Of a stretch of DNA of 64,000 bases, positions 34,564-48,685 are shown piece after piece. Source of the stretch: an uncultured Pelagibacteraceae bacterium (lineage in GTDB: Bacteria; Pseudomonadota; Alphaproteobacteria; Pelagibacterales; Pelagibacteraceae). Made by a program: the position numbers and the translations under genes. Location: assembly GCA_902559635.1 (NCBI GenBank), contig CACEIY010000001.1, positions 1-64,000 on the forward strand, read 5' to 3'. The notes under the pieces were generated by a model. The model made no database searches and was not told where the DNA came from. It worked only from the letters and a program-made list of their open reading frames with translations. Each line of letters opens with the position of its first letter. Position 1 is the stretch's first letter.

Positions 34564-37500
34564 AAAAATATTAGTTGTGGGTGCGGGCCCAATTATTATA
34601 GGTCAAGCATGTGAATTTGATTACTCAGGAACTCAAGCCTGTAAAGCATTAAAAGATGAGGGTTACAAAGTTGTTTTGATTAACTCAAATCCTGCAACAA
34701 TTATGACTGATCCTGATGTTGCTGATAAAACTTATATTGAACCCATTACTCTAGAGGTTTTAGAAAAAATTCTTAAAAAAGAAAAACCAAATGCAATTCT
34801 TCCAACAATGGGTGGCCAAACTGCTCTAAACCTAGCGATGGAGGCTGAAAAAAAAGGAATTTTAAAAAAATACAAAATTGAACTAATCGGTGCAAATTCT
34901 AAAGCGATTGCTAATGCAGAAGATAGAAAGAAATTTAGAAAAAATATGATCGATATCGGTTTAGATTTACCTAAATCTGAAATCGTTAATAATATAAATC
35001 AAGCTTCAAAGGTTTTAAAAAAAATTGGTTTACCAGCGATTATTAGACCAGCATTTACCCTTGGAGGCTTAGGGGGAGGAATAGCTAAAAATAAAAAAGA
35101 CTACTTAAAAATTATCAAAAGTGGATTATACGAGTCCCCTGTTAGCCAGGTACTAGTTGAAGAATGCTTAGAGGGCTGGAAAGAATTTGAAATGGAAGTT
35201 GTAAGAGACAAGAAAGACAATTGTATCATTATTTGTTCAATAGAAAATGTTGATCCAATGGGAATACATACTGGAGATTCTGTAACTGTTGCTCCTGCAC
35301 TTACCTTAACTGATAAAGAATACCAGGTAATGAGGAACGCTTCAATTGCTTGTTTAAGAAAAATTGGAGTTGAAACAGGCGGTTCAAATGTCCAGTTTGC
35401 AATTAATCCTAAAAATGGCCGAATGGTTATAATTGAGATGAACCCAAGAGTATCAAGATCATCAGCACTTGCATCAAAAGCAACTGGATTTCCAATTGCA
35501 AAAGTTGCAGCTAAACTTGCAGTTGGCTATACATTGGATGAATTAAAAAATGAAATTACTAAAGTAACTCCAGCGTCATTTGAACCAAGTATAGACTATG
35601 TAGTAACTAAAATTCCAAGATTTACTTTTGAAAAATTTTCAACTTCTCCTGCAACTTTAGGTACATCTATGAAATCAGTTGGTGAGGCTATGGCAATTGG
35701 AAGAAACTTTAAAGAATCCCTTCAAAAGGCATTGGTGTCTCTTGAAACTGGTTTTTCAGGATTAGACAGAATATTTGATCTAAATAAAAAACAAATTGAA
35801 AAAAACCTTAAAGAAAATATTCCAAATAAAATCTTACTTGTTGCTGAAGCAATAAGAAAAAAGATAAATTTAATAAAAATTCATAGTTTGTCTAAAATTG
35901 ATCCATGGTTCTTAGAACAAATAAAAGAAATAGTAGATAATGAAATTAAGATCAAAAATAAAGGATTACCAAAAGATTTTAATGAGTTTAACAAAATAAA
36001 ATCCATTGGCTTTTCAGATAAGAAACTTTCTGAATTATCAAATACGTCTGAAGATATTGTGAGACGGAAAAGAACTGCGCTTAAAATTTTACCAGTATTT
36101 AAAAAAGTTGATACTTGTGCTGCAGAATTTAAATCCTTTACTCCTTATATGTATTCAACATATCAGCGAAATTTCTCAATAAATTCAGAGTGTGAAGCAG
36201 ATCCATCTAGTAAGAAAAAAATTATAATATTGGGTGGAGGACCTAACAGAATAGGCCAAGGAATAGAATTTGATTATTGCTGTTGTCAGGCAAGTTTTTC
36301 ACTAAAAGATTCTGGTTATGAGACAATTATGATTAATTGTAACCCCGAAACAGTTTCAACAGATTATGACACTAGTGATCGATTGTATTTTGAGCCTTTA
36401 AAAGAAGAGTATGTTTTTAATATAATTAAGAAAGAAAAAGAAAAAGGAAATTTAATTGGTATTATTGCTCAATTCGGTGGTCAAACACCTATTAAACTAG
36501 CTAAATTTTTACACGACAATAAACTTCCAATTTTAGGTACACAGTATACTTCGATTGATTTAGCTGAAGACAGAGATCGATTCAGAAATCTTCTTAATAG
36601 ATTAAAATTAAAACAAGCTGAAAGTGGAATTGCTAAAACTTTTAAGCAAGCAATCCAAATAGCTGAAAAAATTGGCCTACCTTTAATGGTTAGACCTTCA
36701 TATGTGTTGGGTGGAAGGGCGATGGAAATTGTTTACGAAAAAAGTCAACTTAAAAACTTTGTCGAAGAGGCATTTAAAGTTGCTGAAAAAAATCCTATTT
36801 TAATTGACAAATTTATTGATCATGCAATGGAAGTAGATGTGGATGCTATATCTGATGGAAAACAAGTACATGTTGCTGGTATCATGCAGCACATTGAAGA
36901 AGCTGGAATTCATTCAGGAGACTCTGCTTGTAGTTTGCCTCCAGTATCGATTAAGCCTTTCTTAATAAAAGAAATTGAAAACCAAACTAAAAAATTAGCT
37001 TTAGCTTTAAAAGTTAAAGGTTTTATGAATATTCAATTTGCTATTAAAAAAGATGAAATTTATGTAATCGAAGTAAACCCAAGAGCGAGTAGAACGGTGC
37101 CATTTGTTTCAAAAGCAAAAAATCTACCTTTTGCAAAAATTGCTTCAAGAGTTATGGCTGGAGAAAAATTATCTAAGTTTAATTTAAAAGATAAATCTAA
37201 AGGCATGTATGCAGTTAAAGAGGCAGTATTTCCTTTTAATAAATTTCCTAACAGTGATTTGCTTTTAGGACCCGAGATGAAATCAACTGGTGAGGTTATG
37301 GGGTTTGATAAAAACTTTGGAATGGCATTTGCTAAAAGCCAGATTGCATCGGCAAACTCACTACCAAAACAAGGGCTCGCTTTTATATCTTTAAAAGACT
37401 CTCATAAAGATGAAGGAATTGATTTAGCAAAAGAGCTTTTAAAATTAAGTTTTAAATTATGTGCCACGAGAGGAACTGCTGAATACATAAGAAAACATGG

Positions 37501-37765
37501 AATGAAATGTAGAATTATTAATAAAGTAAGTAGTGGATCTCCTCATATAGTGGATATCTTAGACTCTAAAAAGATTGCTCTTGTTATCAATACTGGTGGA
37601 GGAAATACTGAACATCGATTAAGTGATGCAATTGCGCTTAGAAGAGCAACACTTAAAAATAAAGTTCCTTACTGTACTAATATGTCAACTGCACAAGCTT
37701 GTTTAGAAGCAATTAAATCCCTTAAGACAAAAAAATTAGAAGTGACCTCACTTCAAGATATCTAA
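34541..37765 (+). CDS. carB: Carbamoyl-phosphate synthase large subunit
   Basis: Makes carbamoyl phosphate from bicarbonate, ammonia and two ATP. Two homologous ATP-grasp halves are visible: first [19 protein letters not shown] ... [12 protein letters not shown] ... [18 protein letters not shown]; second [17 protein letters not shown] ... [15 protein letters not shown] ... [16 protein letters not shown]. The C-terminal allosteric MGS-like domain ([20 protein letters not shown]) is present. 1074 aa, equal to E. coli CarB (1073 aa). The stop shares a 4-bp CTAA with the convergent oxygenase gene. Confidence 0.98.
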   Translation: MPKRKDLKKILVVGAGPIIIGQACEFDYSGTQACKALKDEGYKVVLINSNPATIMTDPDVADKTYIEPITLEVLEKILKKEKPNAILPTMGGQTALNLAMEAEKKGILKKYKIELIGANSKAIANAEDRKKFRKNMIDIGLDLPKSEIVNNINQASKVLKKIGLPAIIRPAFTLGGLGGGIAKNKKDYLKIIKSGLYESPVSQVLVEECLEGWKEFEMEVVRDKKDNCIIICSIENVDPMGIHTGDSVTVAPALTLTDKEYQVMRNASIACLRKIGVETGGSNVQFAINPKNGRMVIIEMNPRVSRSSALASKATGFPIAKVAAKLAVGYTLDELKNEITKVTPASFEPSIDYVVTKIPRFTFEKFSTSPATLGTSMKSVGEAMAIGRNFKESLQKALVSLETGFSGLDRIFDLNKKQIEKNLKENIPNKILLVAEAIRKKINLIKIHSLSKIDPWFLEQIKEIVDNEIKIKNKGLPKDFNEFNKIKSIGFSDKKLSELSNTSEDIVRRKRTALKILPVFKKVDTCAAEFKSFTPYMYSTYQRNFSINSECEADPSSKKKIIILGGGPNRIGQGIEFDYCCCQASFSLKDSGYETIMINCNPETVSTDYDTSDRLYFEPLKEEYVFNIIKKEKEKGNLIGIIAQFGGQTPIKLAKFLHDNKLPILGTQYTSIDLAEDRDRFRNLLNRLKLKQAESGIAKTFKQAIQIAEKIGLPLMVRPSYVLGGRAMEIVYEKSQLKNFVEEAFKVAEKNPILIDKFIDHAMEVDVDAISDGKQVHVAGIMQHIEEAGIHSGDSACSLPPVSIKPFLIKEIENQTKKLALALKVKGFMNIQFAIKKDEIYVIEVNPRASRTVPFVSKAKNLPFAKIASRVMAGEKLSKFNLKDKSKGMYAVKEAVFPFNKFPNSDLLLGPEMKSTGEVMGFDKNFGMAFAKSQIASANSLPKQGLAFISLKDSHKDEGIDLAKELLKLSFKLCATRGTAEYIRKHGMKCRIINKVSSGSPHIVDILDSKKIALVINTGGGNTEHRLSDAIALRRATLKNKVPYCTNMSTAQACLEAIKSLKTKKLEVTSLQDI

Positions 37766-38427
37766 GACTTTACTTTCCAATCAGTCTCAAAAGTAACGTA
37801 ATTTACTTGTATACATCTTCTTTCTTTAACTATTTTTTTCTTTTCCATACCATGCCAAGTATTTGGGCCACTAGTAAATAAATATCCATAATTGTGTTTA
37901 TATGGAACTGTTTTAACTTTTTCTAATTTCTCATTATAAAAATCTGTACCTAAATCCTCAGATTCATTGGCATTATTTATAAAAATTAATCCTGACATTA
38001 GTTTTTCTTTAATATCACAATGAGGCTTTAACCAAAAACCTTCTCGATCACAAATAACTTCAAGTCGAACATATGAATTTGATAAATCTTTATTGATCAT
38101 TTTTGAAATAATTTCATGTGCTTCTTTAGACTGAAGTTCGTTAATGAATTTTACCAAGTGTGGAAATTTTGATGCATTTTCATTCGTTATAAAGCATCTA
38201 AATTTAATTGCCTCACCTCCAGATGCTATCCCTTCTCTAAATTCAGCTGCACCTCCATCAATTGCTCTGGTTCCATCATAATTAAGATTGTGTTTACTAA
38301 TATCTGGAATATCTGCTTTAATTACTTCTTCTATTGCACCTTCAGTAAGAGCGTTATTATATTCCCAATGATCAAAAGGAAATTTGTGTTTTTTGGATTG
38401 GTTTTTAATTGAATTTAAAAATGACAT
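37762..38427 (-). CDS. 2-oxoglutarate/Fe(II)-dependent oxygenase-like protein
   Basis: A 221-aa protein with the double-stranded beta-helix iron motif: PHCDIKEK (His-x-Asp), SGPNTWHGM (distal His), and a following basic patch ([16 protein letters not shown]) where 2OG enzymes bind the co-substrate with Arg. This resembles prolyl-4-hydroxylase-like or phytanoyl-type 2OG oxygenases; the substrate is unknown. No signal peptide. Its ATG overlaps the stop of the upstream ELM1-like gene (TAATG), so the two are translated together. That pairing suggests a shared envelope or glycan job, but this is inference. Confidence 0.75.
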   Translation of the reverse strand: MSFLNSIKNQSKKHKFPFDHWEYNNALTEGAIEEVIKADIPDISKHNLNYDGTRAIDGGAAEFREGIASGGEAIKFRCFITNENASKFPHLVKFINELQSKEAHEIISKMINKDLSNSYVRLEVICDREGFWLKPHCDIKEKLMSGLIFINNANESEDLGTDFYNEKLEKVKTVPYKHNYGYLFTSGPNTWHGMEKKKIVKERRCIQVNYVTFETDWKVKS

Positions 38428-39365
38428 TAAGCTAACTGGTTTTTTATTTTTTTTGCTATTCTACTAGTTTCATCAAGACTTTCATAGTGCCAAGTCTCTA
38501 ATTTCACATCTAATTTTTTAATAATATTTAGTCGGTCAAAAATTTCTCTAAATTTTTTAATTCTATAGTCATTTTTTTTTGGAGGTATGTCTGCAATATA
38601 AATAGGTTTGCCTGTTAAAGCTGCTTCAGAAATCATTGAAGTAGAGTCACATGTCACTGAAATATATTTGGCTAAAGATAAGGCTGATAAATAAGCTTTT
38701 TTATCAACCGTGTCTATTACTAAACTATTTTCACCTAATTTATTTTTTGATAGTTCTATAACATTTATTGGGGTTCTCATTGAGGGGATTACTATTCCTT
38801 GAAGTTTATTTTTTTCAACTAAATCATTAAATAAATTTAAAATATTTAGAATATTTTTATCTGAATAGTCATAATGCTTTGTGGGACCTCCTAAAATTAG
38901 TAAAAAATACTCTTTTTTAGTTTGCAATCTATCTTTAAGATAATTCGTATGATTATTGATTTCTTCTTTTGTAAGATAATGAATAGCACCTTTTGTCGAA
39001 AAAACATTTTGACCAATAAGACCATCATGTTCTGGTGCAATCACATAATTAAAATTATCTAAATTTACTTTAGGATCTTGAATATGAATATTTTTAACTT
39101 TTTTTTTAGAATTTTTTTTTAAATAAATAGAAGGTATTACACTTTTTCTTCCACATGAAATTATTACGTCAAAATCATCTGAATTAATTTTTTTGAAAAC
39201 CTTTTGAGAAATAGGAGTAAACTTAGGAGGCAAAAGTTTCCAAAAACTATTAAGTTCAACTTTATGGTGTGTGAACTCTAAGTCTAAAGCTTTTGCCAAA
39301 CCTTCTACTTGGCTTATCATTCCATGCATTCCCTCAGTCAATAATATCCCTTTTAATTTAGTCAT
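38427..39365 (-). CDS. ELM1-family (mitochondrial fission ELM1-like) putative glycosyltransferase
   Basis: A 312-aa protein of the ELM1/DUF1022 family, found in alphaproteobacteria and plants (ELM1 in mitochondrial fission) and structurally GT-B-like. Family-type features: LTEGMHGMISQVEGLAKALD at the start, VIISCGRKSVIPSIYL, HIQDPKVNLDNFNYVIAPEHD, LLILGGPTKHY, and VTCDSTSMISEAALTGKPIYI. The last motif looks like a nucleotide-sugar site. The activity of the family is not established. It diverges from trxB across a 21-bp gap and is coupled to the downstream oxygenase. Confidence 0.85.
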   Translation of the reverse strand: MTKLKGILLTEGMHGMISQVEGLAKALDLEFTHHKVELNSFWKLLPPKFTPISQKVFKKINSDDFDVIISCGRKSVIPSIYLKKNSKKKVKNIHIQDPKVNLDNFNYVIAPEHDGLIGQNVFSTKGAIHYLTKEEINNHTNYLKDRLQTKKEYFLLILGGPTKHYDYSDKNILNILNLFNDLVEKNKLQGIVIPSMRTPINVIELSKNKLGENSLVIDTVDKKAYLSALSLAKYISVTCDSTSMISEAALTGKPIYIADIPPKKNDYRIKKFREIFDRLNIIKKLDVKLETWHYESLDETSRIAKKIKNQLA

Positions 39366-39386
39366 TAATCACTATATAGCTTTCAT

Positions 39387-40331
39387 ATGAGTCAAAATCC
39401 AACTAAACACACAAAAGTGTTAATAATTGGATCAGGTCCTGCCGGATACACAGCTGCAGTTTATGCTGCTCGTGCAATGTTAAAACCAATATTAGTTTAT
39501 GGATCTGAACCAGGAGGACAGCTAAGTACAACAACTGATGTAGAAAATTACCCTGGCTTTGCTGATGTTATCCAAGGACCTTGGTTAATGGATCAAATGA
39601 AAGATCAAGCTAAAACAGTTGGAACTGAGATGATTGAAGATCATATTAGTTCTGTAAATTTAAAATCTAAACCTTTTGAGGCTGTTGGCGACAGTGGTCA
39701 AAAATATACTGCCGATAGCATAATTATTTCTACTGGCGCTCAAGCAAGATGGCTAAATTTAAAATCGGAGCAAGAATTTAGGGGCTTTGGAGTTTCGGCA
39801 TGTGCAACTTGTGATGGTTTTTTCTTTAAAGAAAAAGAAGTTGCGGTTGTTGGAGGTGGTAATGCTGCTGTTGAGGAAGCTATGTTCTTAACTAAGTTTG
39901 CATCAAAAGTTAAGTTAATTCATAGAAGAGATAAATTGAGAGCTGAAAAAATGCTTCAAAAAAAATTAATGGAAAATAAAAAAATTGAAATAATTTGGGA
40001 TACTGTCATAGAAGATGTGATTGGGGATAGCGAACCGAAAAATGTTAAGGGAATTAAAATTAAAAATTTAAAAACTAATAAAATTGAAGAAATTAAAGTT
40101 GATGGCTTATTTATAGCAATTGGTCATGATCCAGCAACTTCATTATTTAAAAAACAATTAAAAATGGATAAAGAAGGTTATTTGATTACTAAACCAGATT
40201 CTACTGAAACTAATATCCCTGGAGTTTATGCTGCTGGAGATGTTAAAGATAAGACTTTTAGACAGGCTGTAACTGCTGCAGGCATGGGTTGTATGGCTGC
40301 ACTAGAAGCTGAAAAATTTTTATCTCACTAA
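39387..40331 (+). CDS. trxB: Thioredoxin reductase
   Basis: FAD/NADPH enzyme that reduces thioredoxin. Shows the FAD-binding GSGPAGYTAAVYAARA, the redox-active CATC (in SACATCDGFFF), the NADPH-binding VVGGGNAAVEEA, and the C-terminal FAD motif GVYAAGDVKDKTFRQAVTAAG. 314 aa is standard for the low-molecular-weight enzyme. Its stop lies one base from the stop of the convergent aminotransferase gene. Confidence 0.97.
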   Translation: MSQNPTKHTKVLIIGSGPAGYTAAVYAARAMLKPILVYGSEPGGQLSTTTDVENYPGFADVIQGPWLMDQMKDQAKTVGTEMIEDHISSVNLKSKPFEAVGDSGQKYTADSIIISTGAQARWLNLKSEQEFRGFGVSACATCDGFFFKEKEVAVVGGGNAAVEEAMFLTKFASKVKLIHRRDKLRAEKMLQKKLMENKKIEIIWDTVIEDVIGDSEPKNVKGIKIKNLKTNKIEEIKVDGLFIAIGHDPATSLFKKQLKMDKEGYLITKPDSTETNIPGVYAAGDVKDKTFRQAVTAAGMGCMAALEAEKFLSH

Positions 40332-40332
40332 A

Positions 40333-43712
<3,380 letters not shown>

Positions 43713-43731
<19 letters not shown>

Positions 43732-44465
43732 TTATTACTGGAGGTGCAAACAGAATTGGAGCAGCGATTGCTGAAAAATTAGCAGGTCCAAATAATGAAA
43801 TTGTTATTCATTTCAATCAATCAAAATCTAAGGCAGAAAGTTTAAAAAGAAAGCTTCAAAATTATGGAACAAAAATTTATTTAATTAAAGGTGATTTAAG
43901 CAAAGAGAAAGATATTAATAAAATAATTAAATTTGCAAAATCTAAACTTAAATATTTTGATTGTCTTATAAATAATGCTTCAATATTTGAAAATGACAGA
44001 TTAGAAAATTTTAAAGTTCATGGTTGGGAAAAACATATATCTACAAACTTAAGAGCACCTGCTCTTTTATCTAAAGAATTTTCTAAAAATATAAGAGGTA
44101 AAAATAACAATATTGTTAACATAATTGATCAAAGAGTATTTAAACTTACACCATTTTTCTTTTCCTACACAATAAGTAAAACTGGTCTTTATACTTTAAC
44201 AAAAACTAGTGCAATGAGTCTGGCACCAAATATCAGAGTAAATGGAATTGCTCCTGGTCCAACAATCAAAAATCAAAGGCAATCAGAAAAACATTTTAAG
44301 AAACAGTGTTTAGCAACTCCTTTAAAAAAGCAAGTTGATGTAGAGCATATATGCAATACAGTTGACTTCTTTATTAAAAATAAGTCTATTACAGGACAAG
44401 TTTTAGCCGTTGATAGCGGTCAAAATTTAAACTGGCAAACTCCAGATGTTTTAGGAAAAGAATGA
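43713..44465 (+). CDS. Short-chain reductase, FolM/pteridine-reductase-like
   Basis: A 250-aa SDR protein. The cofactor motif is [13 protein letters not shown]: TGxxxRxG, where Arg replaces the middle Gly, is typical of pteridine reductases such as E. coli FolM and protozoan PTR1. Further SDR features: [11 protein letters not shown], catalytic YTISKTGL (YxxxK), and GIAPGPT. It directly precedes and overlaps folB, so reduction of dihydrofolate or dihydromonapterin in folate or pterin metabolism is the best guess. The substrate is inferred from motif plus neighbour only. Confidence 0.8.
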
Positions 44466-44887
44466 AAAAGAATAACTTTAAAATTATTAAAATAGATAAA
44501 AATAAAAGCTTATTCAATTATGAGAAAAAAATTCTAATTAATGAGTTAGTTTTAGATCTTAAACTTGGTTATTACGATTTCGAAAAAGAAAAATCCCAAA
44601 GGATTAAATTTAGCCTTGAAATAGATTATGAAGATAAAAAACCAACAAATGACAAAGATATTAAATCTATCGTAAATTATGGGACAGTCGTAAAACTAAT
44701 TACAAAACTTGTAAAAAAAAAACATTATAATTTTTTAGAATCACTTGCTGAAGCAGTTTTTGATGAGTTATTTAAAGACAAAAGGATTGGTAAAATAATG
44801 CTTAAAATTGAGAAATTAGAAATTCTAAAAGACTGTTCATCAGTTGGTATTCAAATTACCAAAAAGAGAAGTCATGATAAGTTCTGA
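44462..44887 (+). CDS. folB: Dihydroneopterin aldolase-like protein
   Basis: Cleaves dihydroneopterin to hydroxymethyl-dihydropterin in folate synthesis. FolB-type features: [23 protein letters not shown] at the start of the fold, [12 protein letters not shown], the glutamate in [10 protein letters not shown], and [12 protein letters not shown]. 141 aa is slightly longer than the ~120-aa norm. Its ATG overlaps the SDR stop by 4 bp (ATGA), and uvrC begins inside its 3' end. Confidence 0.85.
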   Translation: MKKNNFKIIKIDKNKSLFNYEKKILINELVLDLKLGYYDFEKEKSQRIKFSLEIDYEDKKPTNDKDIKSIVNYGTVVKLITKLVKKKHYNFLESLAEAVFDELFKDKRIGKIMLKIEKLEILKDCSSVGIQITKKRSHDKF

Positions 44888-46709
44888 TATTGGAAAAGAA
44901 ATAATTAAAAAAGAACTCACACTAATTCCTAAACTCCCTGGAGTTTATAAAATGCTTAATGATAAAGGAGAAATTCTTTATGTTGGCAAAGCAAAAAATT
45001 TACCAAATAGACTTAAAAATTATATAGCTGAAAAAAATCATATTATCAGAACTGAAAGAATGTTGTCTCAAACAAGAAAATTAGAGATCACAACCACATC
45101 AAATGAAAGTGAAGCTTTACTTCTAGAAGCAAATTTAATTAAAAAACACAAACCTAAATTTAATATTCTTTTAAGGGATGATAAATCTTTTCCATTTATC
45201 TATATTGGTAATAACGACAAATGGCCACAAATTAAAAGACATCGTGGAAAAAAAACAAATGAAGGTTTTTATTTTGGTCCTTTTGCTTCTGCTGGATCAG
45301 CTAATTGGACAATAAAAATGATTCAAAAGATTTTTCACTTAAGAGTTTGCGATGATACAGTTTTCAAAAATAGAGAACGACCATGTATTCTATACCAAAT
45401 TAAAAGATGCTCTGGACCTTGCGTTGGATATATTAAACAAGAGGAATATAAAAAATCAGTACTTGATGCAATTGAATTTGTATCAGGCAAATCAAGAAAA
45501 ATTCAAAAAAGTTTATCAAACCAAATGGAAAAAGCTAGTGAAGATTTAGACTTCGAAAAAGCTTTGATTTTGAGAGACAGAATAAAATCTTTAAATATTA
45601 TTCAATCTTCTCAAAGAATTAATGAAGCTAACTTAATAGAAGCTGATGTAATTGCGGGATATAAAGAATCTGGTAGGACTTGTATTCAAGTTTTTTTTTA
45701 CAGATCTAAACAAAATTGGGGTAACCAAGCTTTTTTTCCAAAACATGATCCAGATGAAAAATTAAATAATATTATTAATTCATTTATTTCTCAATTTTAT
45801 GAAAATAAAAATGTACCTTCATCAATAATTTTGTCTGAGGATATTAAAGAAAAAGTTTTAATAGAAAAAACTCTTACTCAAAAAGAAAAAAAACAAATTA
45901 TCATTTCAGTTGCAAAAAAAGGATCAAAGTTAAAAGTAATTAATCAAGCAATTAAAAATGCTAAAGATAGCCTAAATAGAAAAATTTATGAAAGTCAAAA
46001 TAATAGAGAATTGTTTGACGCTGTAGCACATAAATTTAAATTAGAGACAAGTATTAATTTAATTGAAGTTTATGACAACAGCCACATTCAAGGAACTAAT
46101 AGTGTTGGAGCTTTAATTGCATATGGAGACGAGGGATTTATAAAAAAAAGATATAGAAAATTTAATATAAAAAATAAACAGAATGAACAAGATGATTATG
46201 GAATGATGCGGGAAGTACTAAATAGAAGATTTAAAAGAGCTGTCCAAGGGAAAGATAATTATTTATCTTTTCCAGATCTAGTCATTGTAGATGGTGGCAA
46301 AGGACAATATTCAGTAGCAAGAGAAACTTTAAATGAACTGGGACTTCACGATATTCCAATCATAGCGATAGCTAAAGGGAAATTTAGAAATAGTGGAAAT
46401 GAAACTTTTTTTTACAATGGAAAAGAATTTAAATTTGCAAAAAATGATCCTACCCTTTTCTTTCTCCAAAGAATTCGAGATGAATCTCATCGTTTTGCAA
46501 TTAGTGCTCACAGAGCTAAAAGAAAAAAAGGAATAAGTAAATCTTTACTTGATCAAATAGAAGGCATTGGTTCGATTAGGAAAAGAGCTCTTTTAAACCA
46601 TTTTGGATCGGCTAGAGCAGTTGAATCTGCCAGTTTAGATGAAATTAAATCAGTAAAAGGTGTAGAAGAAATAGTTGCGAAAAAGATATATAATTATTTT
46701 CATGAATAA
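44874..46709 (+). CDS. uvrC: Excinuclease ABC subunit C
   Basis: Nuclease that makes both incisions in nucleotide excision repair. N-terminal GIY-YIG domain: [22 protein letters not shown]. Central Cys-rich [13 protein letters not shown] and [23 protein letters not shown] motif ([20 protein letters not shown]) binds UvrB. The C-terminal RNase H-like domain has [16 protein letters not shown] and [11 protein letters not shown], followed by a helix-hairpin-helix pair. The ORF track starts at a TTG (44844); the ATG at 44874 (611 aa) is preferred and overlaps folB by 14 bp. Confidence 0.97.
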   Translation: MISSDIGKEIIKKELTLIPKLPGVYKMLNDKGEILYVGKAKNLPNRLKNYIAEKNHIIRTERMLSQTRKLEITTTSNESEALLLEANLIKKHKPKFNILLRDDKSFPFIYIGNNDKWPQIKRHRGKKTNEGFYFGPFASAGSANWTIKMIQKIFHLRVCDDTVFKNRERPCILYQIKRCSGPCVGYIKQEEYKKSVLDAIEFVSGKSRKIQKSLSNQMEKASEDLDFEKALILRDRIKSLNIIQSSQRINEANLIEADVIAGYKESGRTCIQVFFYRSKQNWGNQAFFPKHDPDEKLNNIINSFISQFYENKNVPSSIILSEDIKEKVLIEKTLTQKEKKQIIISVAKKGSKLKVINQAIKNAKDSLNRKIYESQNNRELFDAVAHKFKLETSINLIEVYDNSHIQGTNSVGALIAYGDEGFIKKRYRKFNIKNKQNEQDDYGMMREVLNRRFKRAVQGKDNYLSFPDLVIVDGGKGQYSVARETLNELGLHDIPIIAIAKGKFRNSGNETFFYNGKEFKFAKNDPTLFFLQRIRDESHRFAISAHRAKRKKGISKSLLDQIEGIGSIRKRALLNHFGSARAVESASLDEIKSVKGVEEIVAKKIYNYFHE

Positions 46710-46715
46710 AAAATA

Positions 46716-47300
46716 ATGCTCAAAAAAATACCAAACATATTAACTATAGGGAGAATTATAATTGTTCCTTTTTTTGTATTAGCATTTTATTTACCAGGTT
46801 TTTATGGAGATTTAACTGCGCTAATCCTTTTTATAGTCGCTTCATTTACAGATTTTTTAGATGGAATGCTAGCAAGAGTTCTGGGAGAAGAGTCTAAACT
46901 TGGAGAGCTTTTAGATCCTATTGCAGATAAAATTATTGTTGCTGCTGCTCTTATTCTTTTAGTTATGGATGGAACTATTAGACATTATGAAGTAATTGCA
47001 GCAATAATTATTTTAACAAGAGAAATTTTAATATCTGGATTAAGAGAGTTTCTTGCTAAGGGAAAAATAAAAATGCCAGTATCTAATCTAGCTAAACTTA
47101 AAACTGTTTTGCAGATGGTGTCTATAGGTTTATTACTATCTGGGGATACAGGAAATAAGATAATAAATTTTCAAGACTATAATGCTCAAACTATAGGAAT
47201 ATTTTTACTATGGTTATCAGCAATATTAACCCTTTATACTGGTTATGATTACATGCGAAAGGGAATAGATCATGCTATTTCAGAGGATAATAAAAATTAA
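46716..47300 (+). CDS. pgsA: CDP-diacylglycerol--glycerol-3-phosphate 3-phosphatidyltransferase
   Basis: Committed step to phosphatidylglycerol. It has the CDP-alcohol phosphotransferase motif spread over DFLDGMLARVLGEESKLGEL and DPIADK (DG-AR-G-D-D residues), with about five membrane helices and the N-terminal NILTIGRIIIVPFF. 194 aa is typical. It follows uvrC after 6 bp, a pairing common in proteobacteria. The stop shares the palindrome TTAA with convergent ilvE. Confidence 0.96.
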   Translation: MLKKIPNILTIGRIIIVPFFVLAFYLPGFYGDLTALILFIVASFTDFLDGMLARVLGEESKLGELLDPIADKIIVAAALILLVMDGTIRHYEVIAAIIILTREILISGLREFLAKGKIKMPVSNLAKLKTVLQMVSIGLLLSGDTGNKIINFQDYNAQTIGIFLLWLSAILTLYTGYDYMRKGIDHAISEDNKN

Positions 47301-48178
47301 GCTGCTTTTTTCTTTCTAACTAAAGCTTGATAGCTTTCATTTAAATTAATAATCGTATCACAAACTTTATAATGATTATCTGCAATACATGCAACTGGAG
47401 TAACTTCTGCTGCTGTGCCAGTTAAAAAACAACCAACAAAATTTGATAATTCTGTGGGTTTGATTTTTCTCTCATGAACTTTTATTTTTTTAGATTTTGC
47501 AATTTCAATTACTGTTCTTCTGGTAATCCCATCTAAAAATGAATCTGGTATTGGTGTGTGAATTTCGCCCTTCTGATCTTTAAAAAAAACATTAGCACCA
47601 GTTGCCTCTGCAACATTACCTTCATGATCTAGCATCAAAGAATCTGTGTATCCTTGTTTTTCTGCTTCATGTTTGGAAAGTGTACAAATCATATATAGCC
47701 CAGAAGCTTTAGTATCCCAGGGTATAGTATTTGGAGCTGGTCTCCTCCAATTAGAAATATTTAATTTTATTCCTTCAATTTTTAATTTTGGATCAAAATA
47801 AGATCCCCATTCCCAGGCTGCAATTGCTACATGAATTTTTGTTTGTTGTGCTGATATAGCCATCATTTCACTTCCTCTCCAAGCTACAGGTCTAACATAT
47901 CCATTTTCAACTTTTTGAGTTGAAATAATTTTATTACTCGCAATATTAATTTGATCTTCAGTATATGGAATTTCAAAACCCATTCTTTTGGCAGAATAAA
48001 AAAACCTTGAAGTATGTTCTTCTAATTTAAATATTGAGCCATCATATACTCGCTCTCCCTCAAAAACACAGCTAGCATAATGCAATCCATGGCTCAAAAC
48101 ATGAAGTTTTACATTAGACCAATCTACTAATTCGCCATTGTACCATATTTTGCCAGATCTTTTATCGTAAGGTATCAT
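47297..48178 (-). CDS. ilvE: Branched-chain amino acid aminotransferase
   Basis: Fold-type IV PLP enzyme for the last step of Leu, Ile and Val synthesis. Shows GKIWYNGELVDW, HGLHYASCVFEGERVYDG, the PLP lysine in PWDTKASGLYM, EATGANVFF and FLTGTAAEVTPV. 293 aa is close to the usual 300-310. It is transcribed towards pgsA and diverges from the MarR gene across 69 bp. D-amino-acid transaminase is the related alternative; the YEGERxY-type N-terminal motif favours IlvE. Confidence 0.93.
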   Translation of the reverse strand: MIPYDKRSGKIWYNGELVDWSNVKLHVLSHGLHYASCVFEGERVYDGSIFKLEEHTSRFFYSAKRMGFEIPYTEDQINIASNKIISTQKVENGYVRPVAWRGSEMMAISAQQTKIHVAIAAWEWGSYFDPKLKIEGIKLNISNWRRPAPNTIPWDTKASGLYMICTLSKHEAEKQGYTDSLMLDHEGNVAEATGANVFFKDQKGEIHTPIPDSFLDGITRRTVIEIAKSKKIKVHERKIKPTELSNFVGCFLTGTAAEVTPVACIADNHYKVCDTIINLNESYQALVRKKKAA

Positions 48179-48247
48179 TTATGAAAAATAAAAATATTAC
48201 TAAAAAATATCTTTGTATCTATAATATGTCAATATAACTTACCAATA

Positions 48248-48685
48248 ATGAAAGAGCTTCTTTATCTCAAAGACGAACAACTTATGGATTTGATAGAAAA
48301 ACTTTTTGTAAGTTATCGAGAAATTTTTGCAGACTCTAGAAAGGTTTTAGACAAATATTCTATTGGATTAGCCCATAATAAAGTAATTCATTTATTATCA
48401 ATGTATGAAGGTATATCTATTTCTGAATTGCTCAAAAGACTTAAGGTTACTAAGCAGAGTTTAAATAGAATTCTAAAAGACTTAATTAAGCTAGAGGCTA
48501 TAGATTTTAAAAAAGATAAACAAGATACAAGAGTTAAACATGTATTTTTAAGTAAAAAGGGTGAAGAAATTTTTAATGAAATTTTTACAATTCAAAAAAA
48601 GAGGATCTATAATGCATTGTTAAATTCAAAATCTGATGAAGTTTTAAATTTTGATAATGTATTAAGTAAAATAATTAATGGATAA
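48248..48685 (+). CDS. MarR-family transcriptional regulator
   Basis: Winged-helix regulator of 145 aa. The helix-turn-helix and wing are visible: ISISELLKRLKVTKQSLNRILKDLIKLEAIDFKKDKQDTRVKHVFLSKKG seen in pieces. The effector is unknown. It overlaps the response regulator by 8 bp and so belongs to the same unit as the two-component pair; a TATAAT at 48220-48225 may be its -10. Confidence 0.88.
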   Translation: MKELLYLKDEQLMDLIEKLFVSYREIFADSRKVLDKYSIGLAHNKVIHLLSMYEGISISELLKRLKVTKQSLNRILKDLIKLEAIDFKKDKQDTRVKHVFLSKKGEEIFNEIFTIQKKRIYNALLNSKSDEVLNFDNVLSKIING

